NCBI GenBank assembly: GCA_014529385.2
Contig: CM043966.1
Span: 88,504,587 to 88,568,586, forward strand
Direction of reading: 5' to 3'
Origin: Adiantum capillus-veneris
Lineage: Eukaryota > Streptophyta > Polypodiopsida > Polypodiales > Pteridaceae
DNA length: 64,000 bases
Shown here: positions 10,099 to 20,836 of the stretch, piece after piece
Numbering within the stretch: position 1 is the first letter of the stretch
Layout: every line of letters starts with the position of its first letter
Program-made: the position numbers and the translations under genes
Notes under the pieces: model-generated
Database searches by the model: none
What the model saw: the letters and a program-made list of their open reading frames with translations, nothing else
What the model was told of the DNA's origin: nothing

Positions 10099-10325
10099 TG
10101 TTGGAATTAGGGTTGCAGAGAAACACACACAGCTTGGAGAAGACGAAGGAAGCTCAAGGCACACAATAGAGAGTGTGTTACTTAGTGTGCAATGGAAAGA
10201 TTGTTAGCCCTAGAGTGATGGGCGTATATACAATGCACGGGGGAAAAAACCTCCTAAAGAGGGAAAAAATGCCCCGGCGGTCCTAGTGTGTTCACACACA
10301 TCACTACCACATGTATATGGTAACA
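10099..10325 (-). repeat. Copia 5' LTR (right end of element)
   Basis: 227 bp, TG...CA, identical by eye to 5221-5447. It would carry the element's promoter. The target duplication TAAAT follows at 10326-10330. Confidence 0.95.
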
Positions 10326-10392
10326 TAAATGGAATCAGAGTTTTGCTTGGTATTATTCTTTAATGCGTTATTTTGTTTTTTGCAAATGTAGG

Positions 10393-11706
10393 ATGGATGA
10401 TAATGATGCAGCTGAACTGCTTCTTTTGTTGTTGCTAAATTTGCACCTTGTTTCCCCTAGTGAGGAAGACCCAGGGCAGGATCGTAGGAGGCATAGAATG
10501 CAGTCTATGTATTTTTGTTTGATTGGTTGTGTAGTATGTTGCATTGCATCCATGTTTGGTTTGATAGAGGAGGGTTTGGTTGGGATGGAGCCACGAATGT
10601 GGTGGTGCTTCCCTAGGTAGGTGACATTTTGGAATGTCATCCACTCAACTATTTGGACATCAGGGCGACTTAACTGTCAAGCTATTTTTAGGATGTATTA
10701 TAGGATGTCTTACGAGGCATTTCATGAGCTAAAAGAATTGATCTTGCCCCATCTCCCGTGTCCTGATGTACATGGATGGTCTAGGGTTCCCATCCAAGCT
10801 GATCAAGCACTTGGTTGCGTGCTATGAAGACTTGCACATGGCCATTCTGCAAGAACATTATGTCAATTATTTGGGATGGGAGATTCAACCATTAGAAAGT
10901 ACACCAACCTTATCATTAGGGCACTCACCACTTAGGAGATGCTTGTCCGGACCCACTTAGAGACGCCTACGGGAAGGCGATTAGCAAAGATCATAGAAGA
11001 TTTTCAGAACATCACGGACCTACCGAACATGTGTGGTGCAGTTGATGGCACTCACATAAAGCTTACACGTAAGCCTCAGAGCGACTTTTTTCCTGCACAG
11101 TATGTTAGCCGCCATGGATTCCACAGCATTCTTCTTCAGGGCATTGTTGACTCCAAAAAAATATTTTGGAATGTGGTTTGTAGTGCACCAGGAGGCACAC
11201 ACGACTCCACAGTCTTCAAGGGGTCTGCAATATATGCTCAAATGAAGCGGAACGAGGTTTTGAATACGCCTCTTCTAGAAGTGAGCGGCTTGAGAGTGAG
11301 GCCGTATATTGTGGGGGATTCAGCGTATAAGCCAACGAGTTTTCTTCTCAAAGCTTATAAATCCAAAGGTGGACAAGACCTGCCACAAAAGAATGTTTTT
11401 GATAGACATATTGCGAAGGGTAGGGTTAAGGTTGAGAATGCATTTGGTATATTAAAAAACCGATGGCGCATTCTCCGCGACCTCAATGTAAATCTTCCCT
11501 TTGCTCCCTTGGTTATTAGCGCTTGCTGCGTATTGCATAATTTTGTGCAATTGAAGGGTGAACCAGAGCCTTTGGAGCAAATCGACCCACACCCCAATGC
11601 GGAGGAGGCCTTGAGGTGACGTGCGATGACGCGTCAGCGGGCAGCAGGCCTTAGAATGCGCACAACACTATATACGGATTTCAATAGGCGAATCGCGCAA
11701 AATTGA
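10393..11706 (+). pseudogene. Harbinger transposase (DDE_Tnp_4 type), four nonsense codons
   Basis: Cut-and-paste transposase with target preference for TWA. A single frame from ATG 10393 to TGA 11704-11706 is broken only by TAG 10618-10620, TGA 10825-10827, TAG 10933-10935 and TGA 11617-11619; I saw no frameshift. Landmarks: an N-terminal hydrophobic stretch, MSYEAFHELKELI, a helix-turn-helix-like segment (RTLCQLFGMGDSTIRKY), and the catalytic core with first Asp in MCGAVDGTHIKL, SAPGGTHDSTVFKGS, second Asp in VGDSAYKPTSF, and Glu in GRVKVENAFGILKNRW. The DDE residues are therefore all retained. Every stop is one transition from CAG or CGA. The upstream spacer ends in GCAAATGTAG, so a 5' splice variant is possible. 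Confidence 0.88.
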
Positions 11707-12325
11707 GAGCGCAAATCTTTATGTGTGCACTGATTGGATGAATCAAACTGACTTGTTTTTTTGTGTGTTCTCCAGGAATAGTTGGATCTGACGGTACGCT
11801 TTTTTATTTTTGCATTGTTGCATGTTTCTACGTGTGTGCATACTGTATCATGTGCTTGATTCATATGCTTGTTTCATATACTTGTTTTGCGTTGTTTTAT
11901 GCTTCATGATTTTCACTGTTTGTTTGTGTGTGTTGTTTGATTGACGTATGCTTGCATGGCATTTAAAAAAAGAAAAAAAGCATTATATCCTTGAAAGGCT
12001 TAGGCAACCTTCAAAGAGAATGTGTGCATGGCTTGTGGAGGGGCTGGGTTCAAATCTCAGGTGACTTTGGCGGAATGGATTCCCCCCGTAGCACGTGTCT
12101 ACGAAACTACAAAAGAAAAAAAACTCAATAAATATTTTTTAGGGAGATCAAGGGCTTATTGTCTCCGTTCGGTCACTATCCATGTGCTCAAATCCTCCGG
12201 CGGTCTGACGGCCAGCCACCAATTGGGTGCCGACCGGCTATCATGTGCTCAATATCGTCGGCCGGCCGGAGTATATTCTTGGAATAAAGGAGCCGTCGTA
12301 CGGCGGCCATCCGGCCTCATGTGCT
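11707..12325. other. Non-coding Harbinger 3' flank
   Basis: T-rich sequence after the transposase stop, then a SINE-like segment (listed separately) and a GC-rich stretch at about 12165-12320 with repeated CGGCCGGCC-type motifs. The right terminus of the Harbinger element should be here but was not found. Confidence 0.4.
11985..12125 (+). mobile_element. Possible tRNA-derived SINE fragment
   Basis: A pol III B-box-like motif, GGTTCAAATCTC, lies at 12047-12058, followed about 60 bp later by an A-rich stretch (12109-12123). No good A box was found, and neither target duplications nor a tRNA fold could be established. Tentative. Confidence 0.3.
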
Positions 12326-13035
12326 AAGTCTTCAAAATTGAGTTGCAGTCAATTGCCCTCATGTCAAATGTGGATGTCAAACGAGGGCAACGCGGAGCAG
12401 CGAAGGGATAGGCTCTAAAAGTTATAGATTACAGAAGGATATATATTATATAAACCATCATGTTCTGAAGTCAATGTAAAAACCTCCACATTGTGAATAA
12501 ATTCGTATAAGGCTATGGTCACGCGAGGCTTAGTTCTCCGTAGATCAGCCGACAGGCCCTGACGCATGGCAACTTTTCAAAGCTTCTCACCGGCTTAGTA
12601 CGCCAACTATGCTTATTTTGGCATAGTCACAAAATTTTGCCCGTGTACTCTTGGTCAACTCTTTCTCTCTCTCTCTTACCTGCGCCTTGCCCTTCCTCTC
12701 TCTACCTGCTGCTACCGACGGTGGACGCTCTGCGCTGCTGTCAGTAGTTGTCGAAGCTTAGTGAGAACTAAGCCTCGCGTGACCATGCTCTAATGTGTTC
12801 ATCGTGAACTGGGTTTTGGAGTCCGGAGTCCGGACAGCAGAGAACGTGAGCGCCTAATTAACGGCCCTGCATCAGCTTTATCACAGAAGCTCAGTGTCAG
12901 TCATGCGCAACTTGCAAGCATCGGGCAGTCAAATGCTGTTTCTGAGAGATTAAATGTAGGATTCACGCCCCAACGAATCGATAAAAGCCAGCTGTTTGTA
13001 GCGCACAGTCCATCCCTTCCGTTTGTAGTGTGTCT
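12326..13035. repeat. 710-bp direct repeat, copy B
   Basis: Second copy of 2398-3106, same orientation, near-identical. It directly precedes the TIR-NBS-LRR relic, so it may contain that gene's promoter or 5' UTR. Confidence 0.85.
12511..12790. mobile_element. Tourist-like MITE, copy B
   Basis: The same 280-bp MITE as at 2583-2861, flanked by TAA at 12508-12510 and 12791-12793. It shares the 28-bp terminal inverted repeats, with mismatches confined to positions 2-4. Confidence 0.75.
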
Positions 13036-13124
13036 GAGAGCCTCTGCCTCACTTTGAGAAGCATCGTGACAACCAGTAACCAGCCGCGTCACCTCTCTTC
13101 TCCTCTTCCTCCTCCTTATCAGCT

Positions 13125-13159
<35 letters not shown>

Positions 13160-13329
13160 ACACGCACACACGCACCAACAGATGTGCTAGAGCTATCACG
13201 TGCACGCACGGGCGCGTTCAGATCTGATCTGCAACTCCCTGGTCTCAAGCTTCATGGCTGAGACCGGTAAGCTCTGCAATTCCCTGGTCATGGCAGCGGT
13301 GGCGCTGCCGTTGCGGTGGTGTGGCAGCT
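13036..13329. other. Leader region of the TIR-NBS-LRR relic, with (CT)n
   Basis: A pyrimidine-rich stretch includes (CT)n at 13127-13158. At 13254 ATGGCTGAGACCG is followed at once by GTAAG, a possible tiny first coding exon with a splice donor. The remainder up to about 13330 shows no TIR N-terminal motifs. Confidence 0.35.
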
Positions 13330-16300
13330 GAGAAGGAGGGGTAGAGGTAGCTGTAACAGGGGTAAGGAAGTGCCTCCTCTCCCTGGTGCTTGAGGGAGCT
13401 TGTCAACATTCTTGAGTTCCCTCCAGCCAACTCTTCTTGCCCGATGTTTGCCCCAGTGACCTTCGTTATATCGACTCTGCATCTTCCAAGAGCTGCTACT
13501 CTTCAGCTTTTCTCTAGCATAAACATGCCGGGCGAAACAACTCCCAGGAAATCCAGAGGTGGATGAATGCTCTGAAAGAAGCATCCAATGTCCATGGCAA
13601 GTCACTTCAGGATACTGCTCAAGGGTAAGCGATTCTGAACCTCTCTCTCTCTCTCTCTCTCTCTCTGCAGGCAATGGGCGAGTATTGTTCTGATCTATTA
13701 GTTTGATTTGACAGGTTTGAAGCACGCCTCGTAAAGCTCGTTGTTTCTGAGGTGCTTAATGTATTAAACAGAACTATTTTGTACATAGCCAAGCACCCTG
13801 TGGGAGTGGATGAAGAGCTACAGTTGGTGTTGGATCTCATGCAAATTGACAAGGCGCAGAAGGGGTTTCACAAATTGGGTATCTATGGCATGGGAGGAGT
13901 GGGGAAGACCACTTTGGCCAAATCCATTTACAATGCCATTTACAGAAAATTTGATTGTTTTTTCTTCGTAGAGGGCGTGAGGTCAGAAGCTAGAACCTAT
14001 GGGCTTCGAAGTGTGCAAGAGCGTATGCTTGGTTCCCTAGCCTGCTAAAGAGCAAAGAGACAATCCCTGTTTCCAGTATTCCACTTGGGAAGCAAATTTT
14101 GAGAGAACGCCTTTCTAACTTGAAGATGTTACTAATTCTCGACGATGTTGATAACCAGGAGCAGCTTGAGGCGCTCTTACCCTTTGATAGCCTCAAGGAT
14201 GGTAGCCAGATTGTGATTACAACACGAGATGAACAAATTGTCAAATGGGCACAAGCCCACCATAAGCACTTCATGGAGGGGCTCAACAAGTCAGACTCGC
14301 ATCTACTATTCAACTGGCATGCTTTTCTTCGCCAAGAACCCTTTAAGGATTTCAAGGCATTGGCAGGGAAGGTGGTTTGTGCATGCGATGGCCTTCCTCT
14401 GGCTTTGGAGACTCTTGGTGCGCACCTTTATGATCAGGACATGGTTTTTTGGGAGGAAATTATAGTGAAGGTCGACCTCGAAGGCCATCGGCACACCCTC
14501 ATACGCGCACAGAGGAAAGTGACGGAGATTTTGAGAATCAGCTTCGATGGGTTGGGCAGTGAAGAAGAGGAGTTAATGTTCCTTGATATAGCGTGCTTCA
14601 TGCTTGGAGAGCGTGAGGATCGAGCTAAGAGACTATATGGTGCAGTGAATGGGATCATGCAGCAGTGGTCTACCTTAGACTTAAGTGCCTGGTCAAGATG
14701 GATGAAGAAAGAAACCTTATTATGCACGACCTTCTTCGGGATATGGGGCGAGAAATAGTGGTCGAACGTAGCCACAAGAACATAGGGAAACGTAGCCATT
14801 TGTGGAATGAGGTTGATGTGCGTCGTGTTCTGAAAAAGGAAAACGTAAAGTTGGCGTCGTGTTTTTCCGTGTGACATGTTAGAAGGCCTAGCTACCTGAT
14901 ATTGCTAACTTCTAAGTGCTGTAGGGAACAAGTTTGGTGCGTGGGGTAAAGCTTTTGACTTTCGAGGAATGGGATGTAAAGTCTTTTGCTGGCATGGCTT
15001 TTCTACGGTTTCTAGTGCTATCTGGGGATTTCAGCTTCTTTCCCAAGGAGCTCAGATGGTTTCAGTGGCACAGCTGTCCCCTTCATTTTCTTCCTGCTCA
15101 GCTTACACTCAGTAAGGTTGTTGTCTTGGACTTGAGCAAGAGTCAGATATCGAGCCTTTCTCAAGGTGGTCACAGGTTTGAGGTAATAGCAAAGCATGTG
15201 CCTTTCTCCTACCCATTTGCTAAGAGGTTTCTTGTGGGAATATTGTTGAAAATTGTTTGCAATTGGTTGCTTTGCAGAATTTGCAGGACCTGATACTCAC
15301 TGATTGCGAATTAATTTATTCGCAAAGAACTTCCTCATTTCGGTGTCTCTTGAAAAAACTTAGAGAAGCTGGATCTGTCTAATTGTAAACACCTAGAGAG
15401 TGTACCAGAGTCTATTGGTAGCCTCACGAGCCTCACAATCCTCAACCTCCATGGGTGCAGGGGACTGACGGCGCTTCTGGAGTCTATCGGCAGCCTCACG
15501 AGCCTCACCCGCCTCGACCTCCATGGGTACGAGGGGCTGACGGCGCTTCCGGAGTCTATCGACAGCCTCACGAGCCTCACCCGCCTCGACCTCCGTGGGT
15601 GCGGGGGGTTGACGACGCCTCCGGAGTCTATCGGCAACCTCACGAGCCTCACACTCTTCGACCTCCGTGGGTGCGGGGGGCTGACGGCGCTTCCGGAGTC
15701 TATTGTCAGCCTCAGGAGCCTCACAATCCTCGAGCTCCATGGGTGCGAGGGGCTGACGGCGCTTCCGGAGTCTATCGGCAGCCTCACGAGCCTCACCTGC
15801 CTCGACCTCCATGGGTGCGGGGGGCTGACGGGGCTTCCGGAGTCTATCGGCAGCCTCACGAGCCTCACAATCCTCGACCTCCGTCGGTGCGAGGGGCTGA
15901 CGGCGCTTCCGGAGTCTATCGGCAGCCTCACGAGCCTCACGATCCTCAGCCTCGGTCGGTGCGAGGGGCTGATGGCGCTTCCGGAGTCTATCGGCAGCCT
16001 CACGAGCCTCAAGGGCCTCAGCCTCCGTCGGTGCGGGGGGCTGACGACGCTACCGGAGTCTATCGGCAGCCTCACGAGCCTCACCCGTCTCGACCTCCTT
16101 GAGTCCTAGGGGCTGACGGCGCTTCCGGAGTCTATCGGCAGCCTCACGAGCCTCACCTGCCTCGACCTCCATGGGTGCGGGGGGCTGACGGGGCTTCCGG
16201 AGTCTATCGGCAGCCTCACGAGCCTCACAATCCTCAACCTCGATGGGTGCGGGGGGCTGACGGCGCTTCCGGAGTCTATTGGCAGCCTCGCGAGCCTCAC

Positions 16301-16680
16301 ACGCCTCGACCTCGGTTGGTGCGGGGGGCTGACGGCGCTTCCGGAGTCTTATCAACAGCCTCACGAGCCTCACCCGCCTCGACCTCCATGGGTGCGGGGG
16401 GTTGAGGGGGGTTGACGGCGCTTCCGGGGTCTTTCGGCAGCCTCACGAGCCTCACCCGCCTCGAGCTCGGTGGGTGCGGGGGGGTTAACGGCGCTTCCGG
16501 AGTCTATCGGCAGCTTCATGAGCCTCACCCGCCTCGAGCTCCGCCTTGAGCTCCGTGGGTGAGAGGGGCTGACGGCGCTTTCGGAGTCTATCGGCAGCCT
16601 CACGAGCCTCGGCCTCGATCTTGGTTGGTGCGAGGGGCTGACGGCGCTTCCGAAGTCTATCCGCCTCACGAGTGCAAAAG
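13330..16680 (+). pseudogene. TIR-NBS-LRR (TNL) disease-resistance-type gene, decayed
   Basis: TNL proteins are intracellular immune receptors. The C-terminal half of a TIR domain survives in shifting frames at about 13330-13624: SASSPWCLRELVNIL, then in another frame PSDLRYIDSASS, a TAG near 13515, and NNSQEIQRWMNALKEAS. After an intron (13625-13714, GT-AG) comes the NB-ARC: P-loop GIYGMGGVGKTTLAK, kinase-2 LLILDDVD (final Asp as in TNLs), RNBS-B GSQIVITTRDEQ, GLPL CDGLPLALETLG, RNBS-D FLDIACFML and MHDLLRDMGREI. Further introns fit at 14845-14924 and 15183-15277. The LRR array follows. Frameshifts lie near 14035, 14655, 15300-15355 and 16350, with a TAG at 16107-16109. The TIR N-terminus is missing. 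The pseudogene call is firm unless several assembly errors coincide. Confidence 0.9.
15400..16672 (+). repeat. Tandem 72-bp LRR array, about 17-18 units
   Basis: Units of 72 bp encode 24-residue leucine-rich repeats with consensus LPESIGSLTSLTxLDLxGC. They run head-to-tail from 15400, starting at 15475, 15547, 15619, 15691 and so on. Most units differ at only a few positions, chiefly in the variable LDLHGC segment. Unit 10 contains the in-frame TAG at 16107-16109; translation beyond it continues in the same frame until an extra base in unit 14 (near 16350). The last three or four units are more divergent and include short insertions. Because of its base composition the array is also open in two other frames, giving long but meaningless readings on both strands. 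Confidence 0.9.
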
Positions 16681-16682
16681 TT

Positions 16683-17041
16683 CTCAAGGGAATCTAGTGA
16701 GATTCTACCAAATAAACAAAGATGAGCCAAAATAGTAGTAAATAGTAGTAGGTCTGCTCAGCAGTGCGATCTCAAGGGAATCTAGTGAGATTCTACCAAA
16801 TAAACAAAGCCAATAGGTCAGGTCGGCAGTGCAAAAGATCTCAAGGGAATCTAGTGAGATTTTACCAAATAAACAAAGTAGGTCTAGTGAGATTTTACCA
16901 AATAAACAAAGTAGGTCTGCTCAATTTTGAGTTTGGGCTTGATTAAAGGGAATCAAACGAGATGCTTTGTTTTTTTAAGAAGCGTAGGTCTGCTCAATTT
17001 TGAGTTTGGGCTTGATTAAAGGGAATCAAACGTGATGCTTT
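16683..17041. repeat. Two short tandem repeat families 3' of the TNL
   Basis: A ~39-bp unit beginning CTCAAGGGAATCTAGTGAGA occurs at 16683-16721, 16771-16809 and 16840-16878, plus a partial copy at 16883-16911. A second unit of ~58 bp beginning GTAGGTCTGCTCAATTTTGA occurs at 16911-16969 and 16984-17041. Both contain a core resembling GGGAATC-N4-GAGAT, which reappears further downstream. Confidence 0.8.
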
Positions 17042-17671
17042 GTCTTTTTAATAAGCAAAAGTGAGAGTGCATAGGGCACGTGGTGGAGAGACAGGAGAAA
17101 GAGAGAGAGAGGGCATATATAGCCTAAGGGGTAGATTAAGTCGGCTCGCCTCTCTCTCTCTCTCTCTCTCTCGTTTGTCTGCACAGAATCTCTCTCGTTT
17201 GCAGCTTCGAGAGTACAAGCTGTTGTAAGGAGCAAGGGGTGGGGTGATGTGTGCGCAATAGGAGGCTGACAAGAGATCTCTCTCTCTCCTCCCGAGCTCA
17301 AGAGAGACGGGCTGGCCTCAGGCAAAGCCAGACGGGGCTGAGTGCAGGGCAAAGAATTGGCGGCAAGAAGGAGCAGAAGTGTTTGTCCGCTCAGTAAGGA
17401 GCACAGCTGCATAGGGAGATGGAGGTGGAGATACAGAGGGGCCTACCTTTACACTCACCGACTGGCTTGTAAGGCTCCATGATCAAAAGATTGTTGGGGA
17501 ATGTCATCCTTGAGTTTTTAGAGAGTTCTACCCACCTGACAAGCATCAAAGACGGAGACAACGCTTGTAGTGTCTTCTCTGTGATGCAAGCAGAGCAGAG
17601 AGTGCGTGCAAAGGCTCTCACAAGATTAAAGGGTATCTTACGAGATGCTCTAAAAGCTTTGAGGAAGTGCG

Positions 17672-17674
<3 letters not shown>

Positions 17675-17717
<43 letters not shown>
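17675..17717. repeat. (GA)n microsatellite
   Basis: Perfect AG run of about 21 units. A related (CT) run lies at about 17150-17172. Confidence 0.95.
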
Positions 17718-17719
<2 letters not shown>

Positions 17720-18701
17720 TGTCCTGCGTCAACATGAGTGCGCAAAGAGGGAGATATGTTTTGGCTCTGCAATGCATGAGGGCCAGTCGAGAAAGGAAGG
17801 CATCTGATTTCATTCCGTAGGATGCTTTGAATCATCTGATGCTCTCTCTCTCTCTCTACACTTGAGTTGTGGAGACGTCAGTAAAGGTGCTCCTCTCTGT
17901 GTCTGTTGATCACAACAGCTTGATTGACTCAGTACACTCTGCATAGAGTAGGGATCGGAGTGAAAAGGGGCAGAGGCGTCACTGCCAATGAGAAGTGTGA
18001 CATTGTGACGGGCTGTGGTAGGAGGAGCAAGAAAAGGAGAAGGGAAGAGAGAGAGAGAGAATCATATTATCTGAGAGCTAGGGGACGCGCAGGGTAGAGG
18101 CAAAGAGGGGAAGCAAGCTAAGGCAGGAGGGAGGGGAGGCGATTGTGACAAGGGAGCCGGTTTCTTTTTCAGATTGAAGAATCTAAGAGATACTCGTTGT
18201 GTCGAGAGAGAAAAAGGTGAACCTTTTGCTTTTGCTTCATTTGTAGGGAATCAAAAGAGATACTCTTTGTGTCCAGAGAGAAAAAAAAAGGTGAATACTT
18301 TTTGCCCTGCCCAAAGCGCCAAGGCCATAGTGATGTGTTCCCTTTTTGTTAGTGGAAAGTCTCATTTGTTTTAAAAAATACTCCTTTGCAACTCTCTCTC
18401 TCTCTCTCTCCTCCTCCTCCTGCCCCCCCCCCCCCCTCCCTCTTCATTCTGGTTCGTTAAGCTTCCCTTGGTTTGATTTTGGAGCCAATCATTACGGGAG
18501 CAGAAAACATGGCTTGGTCTCTTGCTTGAATTTCCCAACGCTCGCTCTAACTTCAAGGTCAGCATGTGCTAAAATCACCAGTAAATAGCTTATCGAAGAG
18601 ACATGGAAATTGCTGAAACAGGCAAGGTAGGATTTTCAAAGGGCGAGAGAAAGCGAGTGACAAGACCCTGTGTGTGATTTTTTTTCACTATAAAAAAAAG
18701 T

Positions 18702-18760
18702 CTGTGTGTGTGTGTGTGTGAGAGAGAGAGAAAGAGAGAGAGAGATAGAGAGGGAGAGAG
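18702..18760. repeat. Compound (TG)n-(GA)n microsatellite
   Basis: TG run at 18702-18720 followed directly by an impure GA run. Poly-C lies nearby at 18423-18435. Confidence 0.9.
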
Positions 18761-19096
18761 TGTCAAGACCTTGTGTGTGCGTATGAGAGAGGGGGAGGAG
18801 AAACCGAAGGAGAGACCCGGAGCAAGTATTAAGTGTCGATTCTAGAGAGAGCTTATGTTTGCGACAAGTTGAGCTACACTAGAGCACAATCCTTTTATCA
18901 CAAGATAGATATTGTTCTTTTTGTAAATCACAATCTTTACCTTTGGTTTCAAAAATACCCATATGTGGTCACGATCTTTTTCGAGGTGCTTATTAAGCGG
19001 TATCTGGGCAGATACCTACCGTGGCTTTGAGGGCAAAAGGGCGCGAGGTAGCACGTGGAGGAAAGAGATGAAGAAAGAGGGAAATATCTTTTCTTT

Positions 19097-19100
<4 letters not shown>

Positions 19101-19131
<31 letters not shown>
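19101..19131. repeat. (GA)n microsatellite
   Basis: Perfect GA run of about 15 units. Confidence 0.95.
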
Positions 19132-19132
<1 letters not shown>

Positions 19133-19570
19133 AGCTCTAGTACGCCCGCAAGCAAGATGAGAGGAGGAGGAGGATGATCCGCGTTTGATCTCTCTCCCCC
19201 TTGGTGCAGACATCAGGATGCCAACTCGTGACATAGGCTGCGGCAGGTTCTAGATGGGTAACCCCGAATGCATCCTGAAGCTTCTGTGGTTGTTGTCCAC
19301 CCTTCGCAAGCTCTTTGGCCCTCGTATTTCGGGCTGCTGAGCCACAAAGCCATGATAGGCGGCATCAAGGACGAAAACCCAGAGGCCTTCCCCTCACTGG
19401 CCCGCGAGGGTGGCATGCCTATATATGCCTACAAGAACTTCCCTCCATGGACGACAAGGCATTCAACGACCATTATGCTGCAGTGTGTGTATTGTGGGTG
19501 ATGTATTGGAGACGCAAGCCTACATAGACCATGATAGGGTAGTGAGAAGGGAGCTAGGCCTACTGTTCAT

Positions 19571-19571
<1 letters not shown>

Positions 19572-19606
<35 letters not shown>
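19572..19606. repeat. (CT)n microsatellite
   Basis: Perfect CT run of about 17 units. Confidence 0.95.
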
Positions 19607-19611
<5 letters not shown>

Positions 19612-20278
19612 TCGTGCTGCTGAACGCTCGGGGTAGATCGAGAGGGTGCTATGGCTACTAGCAAGGCAGAACCTGTCTCTAAATCTATATCCTTCCTTTC
19701 TGCTGTGGGTCAGAAGGTTCGAGAAAAGTAGGCAGCAAGACAACAGTGCCGACAATAGGCAACAACAGACGAAAGAGAGGCTCCAGTTGTGGGGTAGATA
19801 GGAGCATAAGAGCATGAATTGTTGGAATGTGTAGCAATGTCTCTACAGTGTTGGAAGGACTAGTCGCAAGAACGCGGAGCATTGGGTGGGTGGGTGGGGG
19901 GCGGCCGGGGGGCGGGGGGGAGAGAGTGTGTGCATCGCCTCCGAGTGAGTGCTAACTTTTAAAAATTAAGGAGCCAAAGGAATCTTAGCAGAAAATTAAT
20001 TAATGGATCCAGCATAGACCCAGTATTTTTGGTTTCAAAAATACCCAAAATATCCTTGTATTTATTTTGGTAGGATTGTTCAAGATTTTAATCCTTTTTG
20101 ACAATTGAGATCTGTTTTTGAGTGCTTAGCATGTAATTTGCCACAAATTACCTCGCAAAACAATTGGTTATGTCTAAAAATAAGAAGCGATTCATGTCCA
20201 AAGCTTGGAAGAGGCAACGTTTCTCTCACCTTACTACCTGCGGCCTAATTACTCCCTCATCATTTCAGTACCCTCCTC

Positions 20279-20280
<2 letters not shown>

Positions 20281-20316
<36 letters not shown>
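20281..20316. repeat. (GA)n microsatellite
   Basis: Perfect GA run of 18 units. Confidence 0.95.
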
Positions 20317-20317
<1 letters not shown>

Positions 20318-20790
20318 GCCTGTGGAGCTTGCAATTGGTTGATATGTCTCCTTGCACGTGTTGCTTCTAATTGTTACTCGTTGCCATTACACTCCCTCTC
20401 CCTTGCAATTCTGTGTGGGCTCGCTTGCAGTCACTTTTGCCTGCCATGTGGTCTAAATGATTCTAAAGGCATGCTGCAAAGTTGTGCTCTTGCAACCACC
20501 ACTATAGGCTATGATATGCTCGCCATCACTACCACCGCAGCTCGCCATCACTACTAGAGCATTGTTGAAGTGCCAATTTGTGTTGCAGTTCGAGCATGCT
20601 GCAATTGTCATCACTACTAGGAGTTGTTGGAGAACTCCTCTGATGTCGGCTACCATAGTGTGTTGTCATGGAGCTATCCCTCATGTATGCCAGTAGCAAC
20701 CATAGCATGTTGCACCCACCACGACATGTTGTGTCATGTCAGTCATGAGCGAAAATTGCTCCCTCCTTTGACACTTGGGCAAGCAACGTC

Positions 20791-20836
20791 GTGTGTGTGT
20801 GTGTCTCTTTGAGAGAGAGCGAGAGAGAGAGAGAGA
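20791..20836. repeat. Compound (GT)n-(GA)n microsatellite, impure
   Basis: A short GT run, a CTCTTT break, then GA units with one GC interruption. Confidence 0.9.

Larger units (their letters stand above)
5221..10325 (-). mobile_element. Ty1/copia LTR retrotransposon, nearly intact and very young
   Basis: A 5.1-kb element read on the minus strand. LTRs are 227 bp (5221-5447 and 10099-10325), begin TGTTGG, end GGTAACA, and are identical in my comparison. The element is flanked by TAAAT direct repeats. The primer-binding site follows the 5' LTR and a polypurine tract precedes the 3' LTR. Domain order is gag with a CCHC knuckle, aspartic protease, integrase, RT and RNase H, which is diagnostic of Ty1/copia. 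The only break I found is one frameshift at about 8100-8110 between the integrase zinc-binding region and the integrase core. Identical LTRs imply recent insertion. Whether the frameshift is real or an assembly error decides whether the copy could have been autonomous. Confidence 0.95.
3889..11706 (+). mobile_element. PIF/Harbinger-type DNA transposon, interrupted by a copia insertion
   Basis: The two hallmark genes of plant PIF/Harbinger elements occur in the same orientation: a Myb/trihelix-like DNA-binding protein (3889-5166) and a DDE_Tnp_4-type transposase (10393-11706). They were originally only about 120 bp apart. The Ty1/copia element at 5221-10325 inserted between them and duplicated TAAAT. 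Both genes carry nonsense codons, so the element is dead. Terminal inverted repeats were not located, so these bounds cover the coding part only. The flanking MITE copies (TAA duplications, GAGCATGGTC-type end) belong to the same superfamily, but I cannot show that they derive from this element. Confidence 0.8.

Noticed and set aside
10393-11706. Stop codons corrected by U-to-C RNA editing, as in fern organelles
   Set aside because: All stops would be editable, but such editing acts on organelle transcripts and this is nuclear transposon DNA; deamination is simpler.
2398-13035. The 710-bp repeats as LTRs of one large retrotransposon
   Set aside because: Ends are not TG...CA, no PBS or PPT adjoins them, and the interval contains a DNA transposon plus a complete copia element.
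15335-16084. Long minus-strand (249 codons) and alternative plus-strand (215 codons) frames over the LRR array
   Set aside because: They are by-products of a 72-bp unit (divisible by 3) lacking stops in those frames; the LRR frame is the one with family homology.
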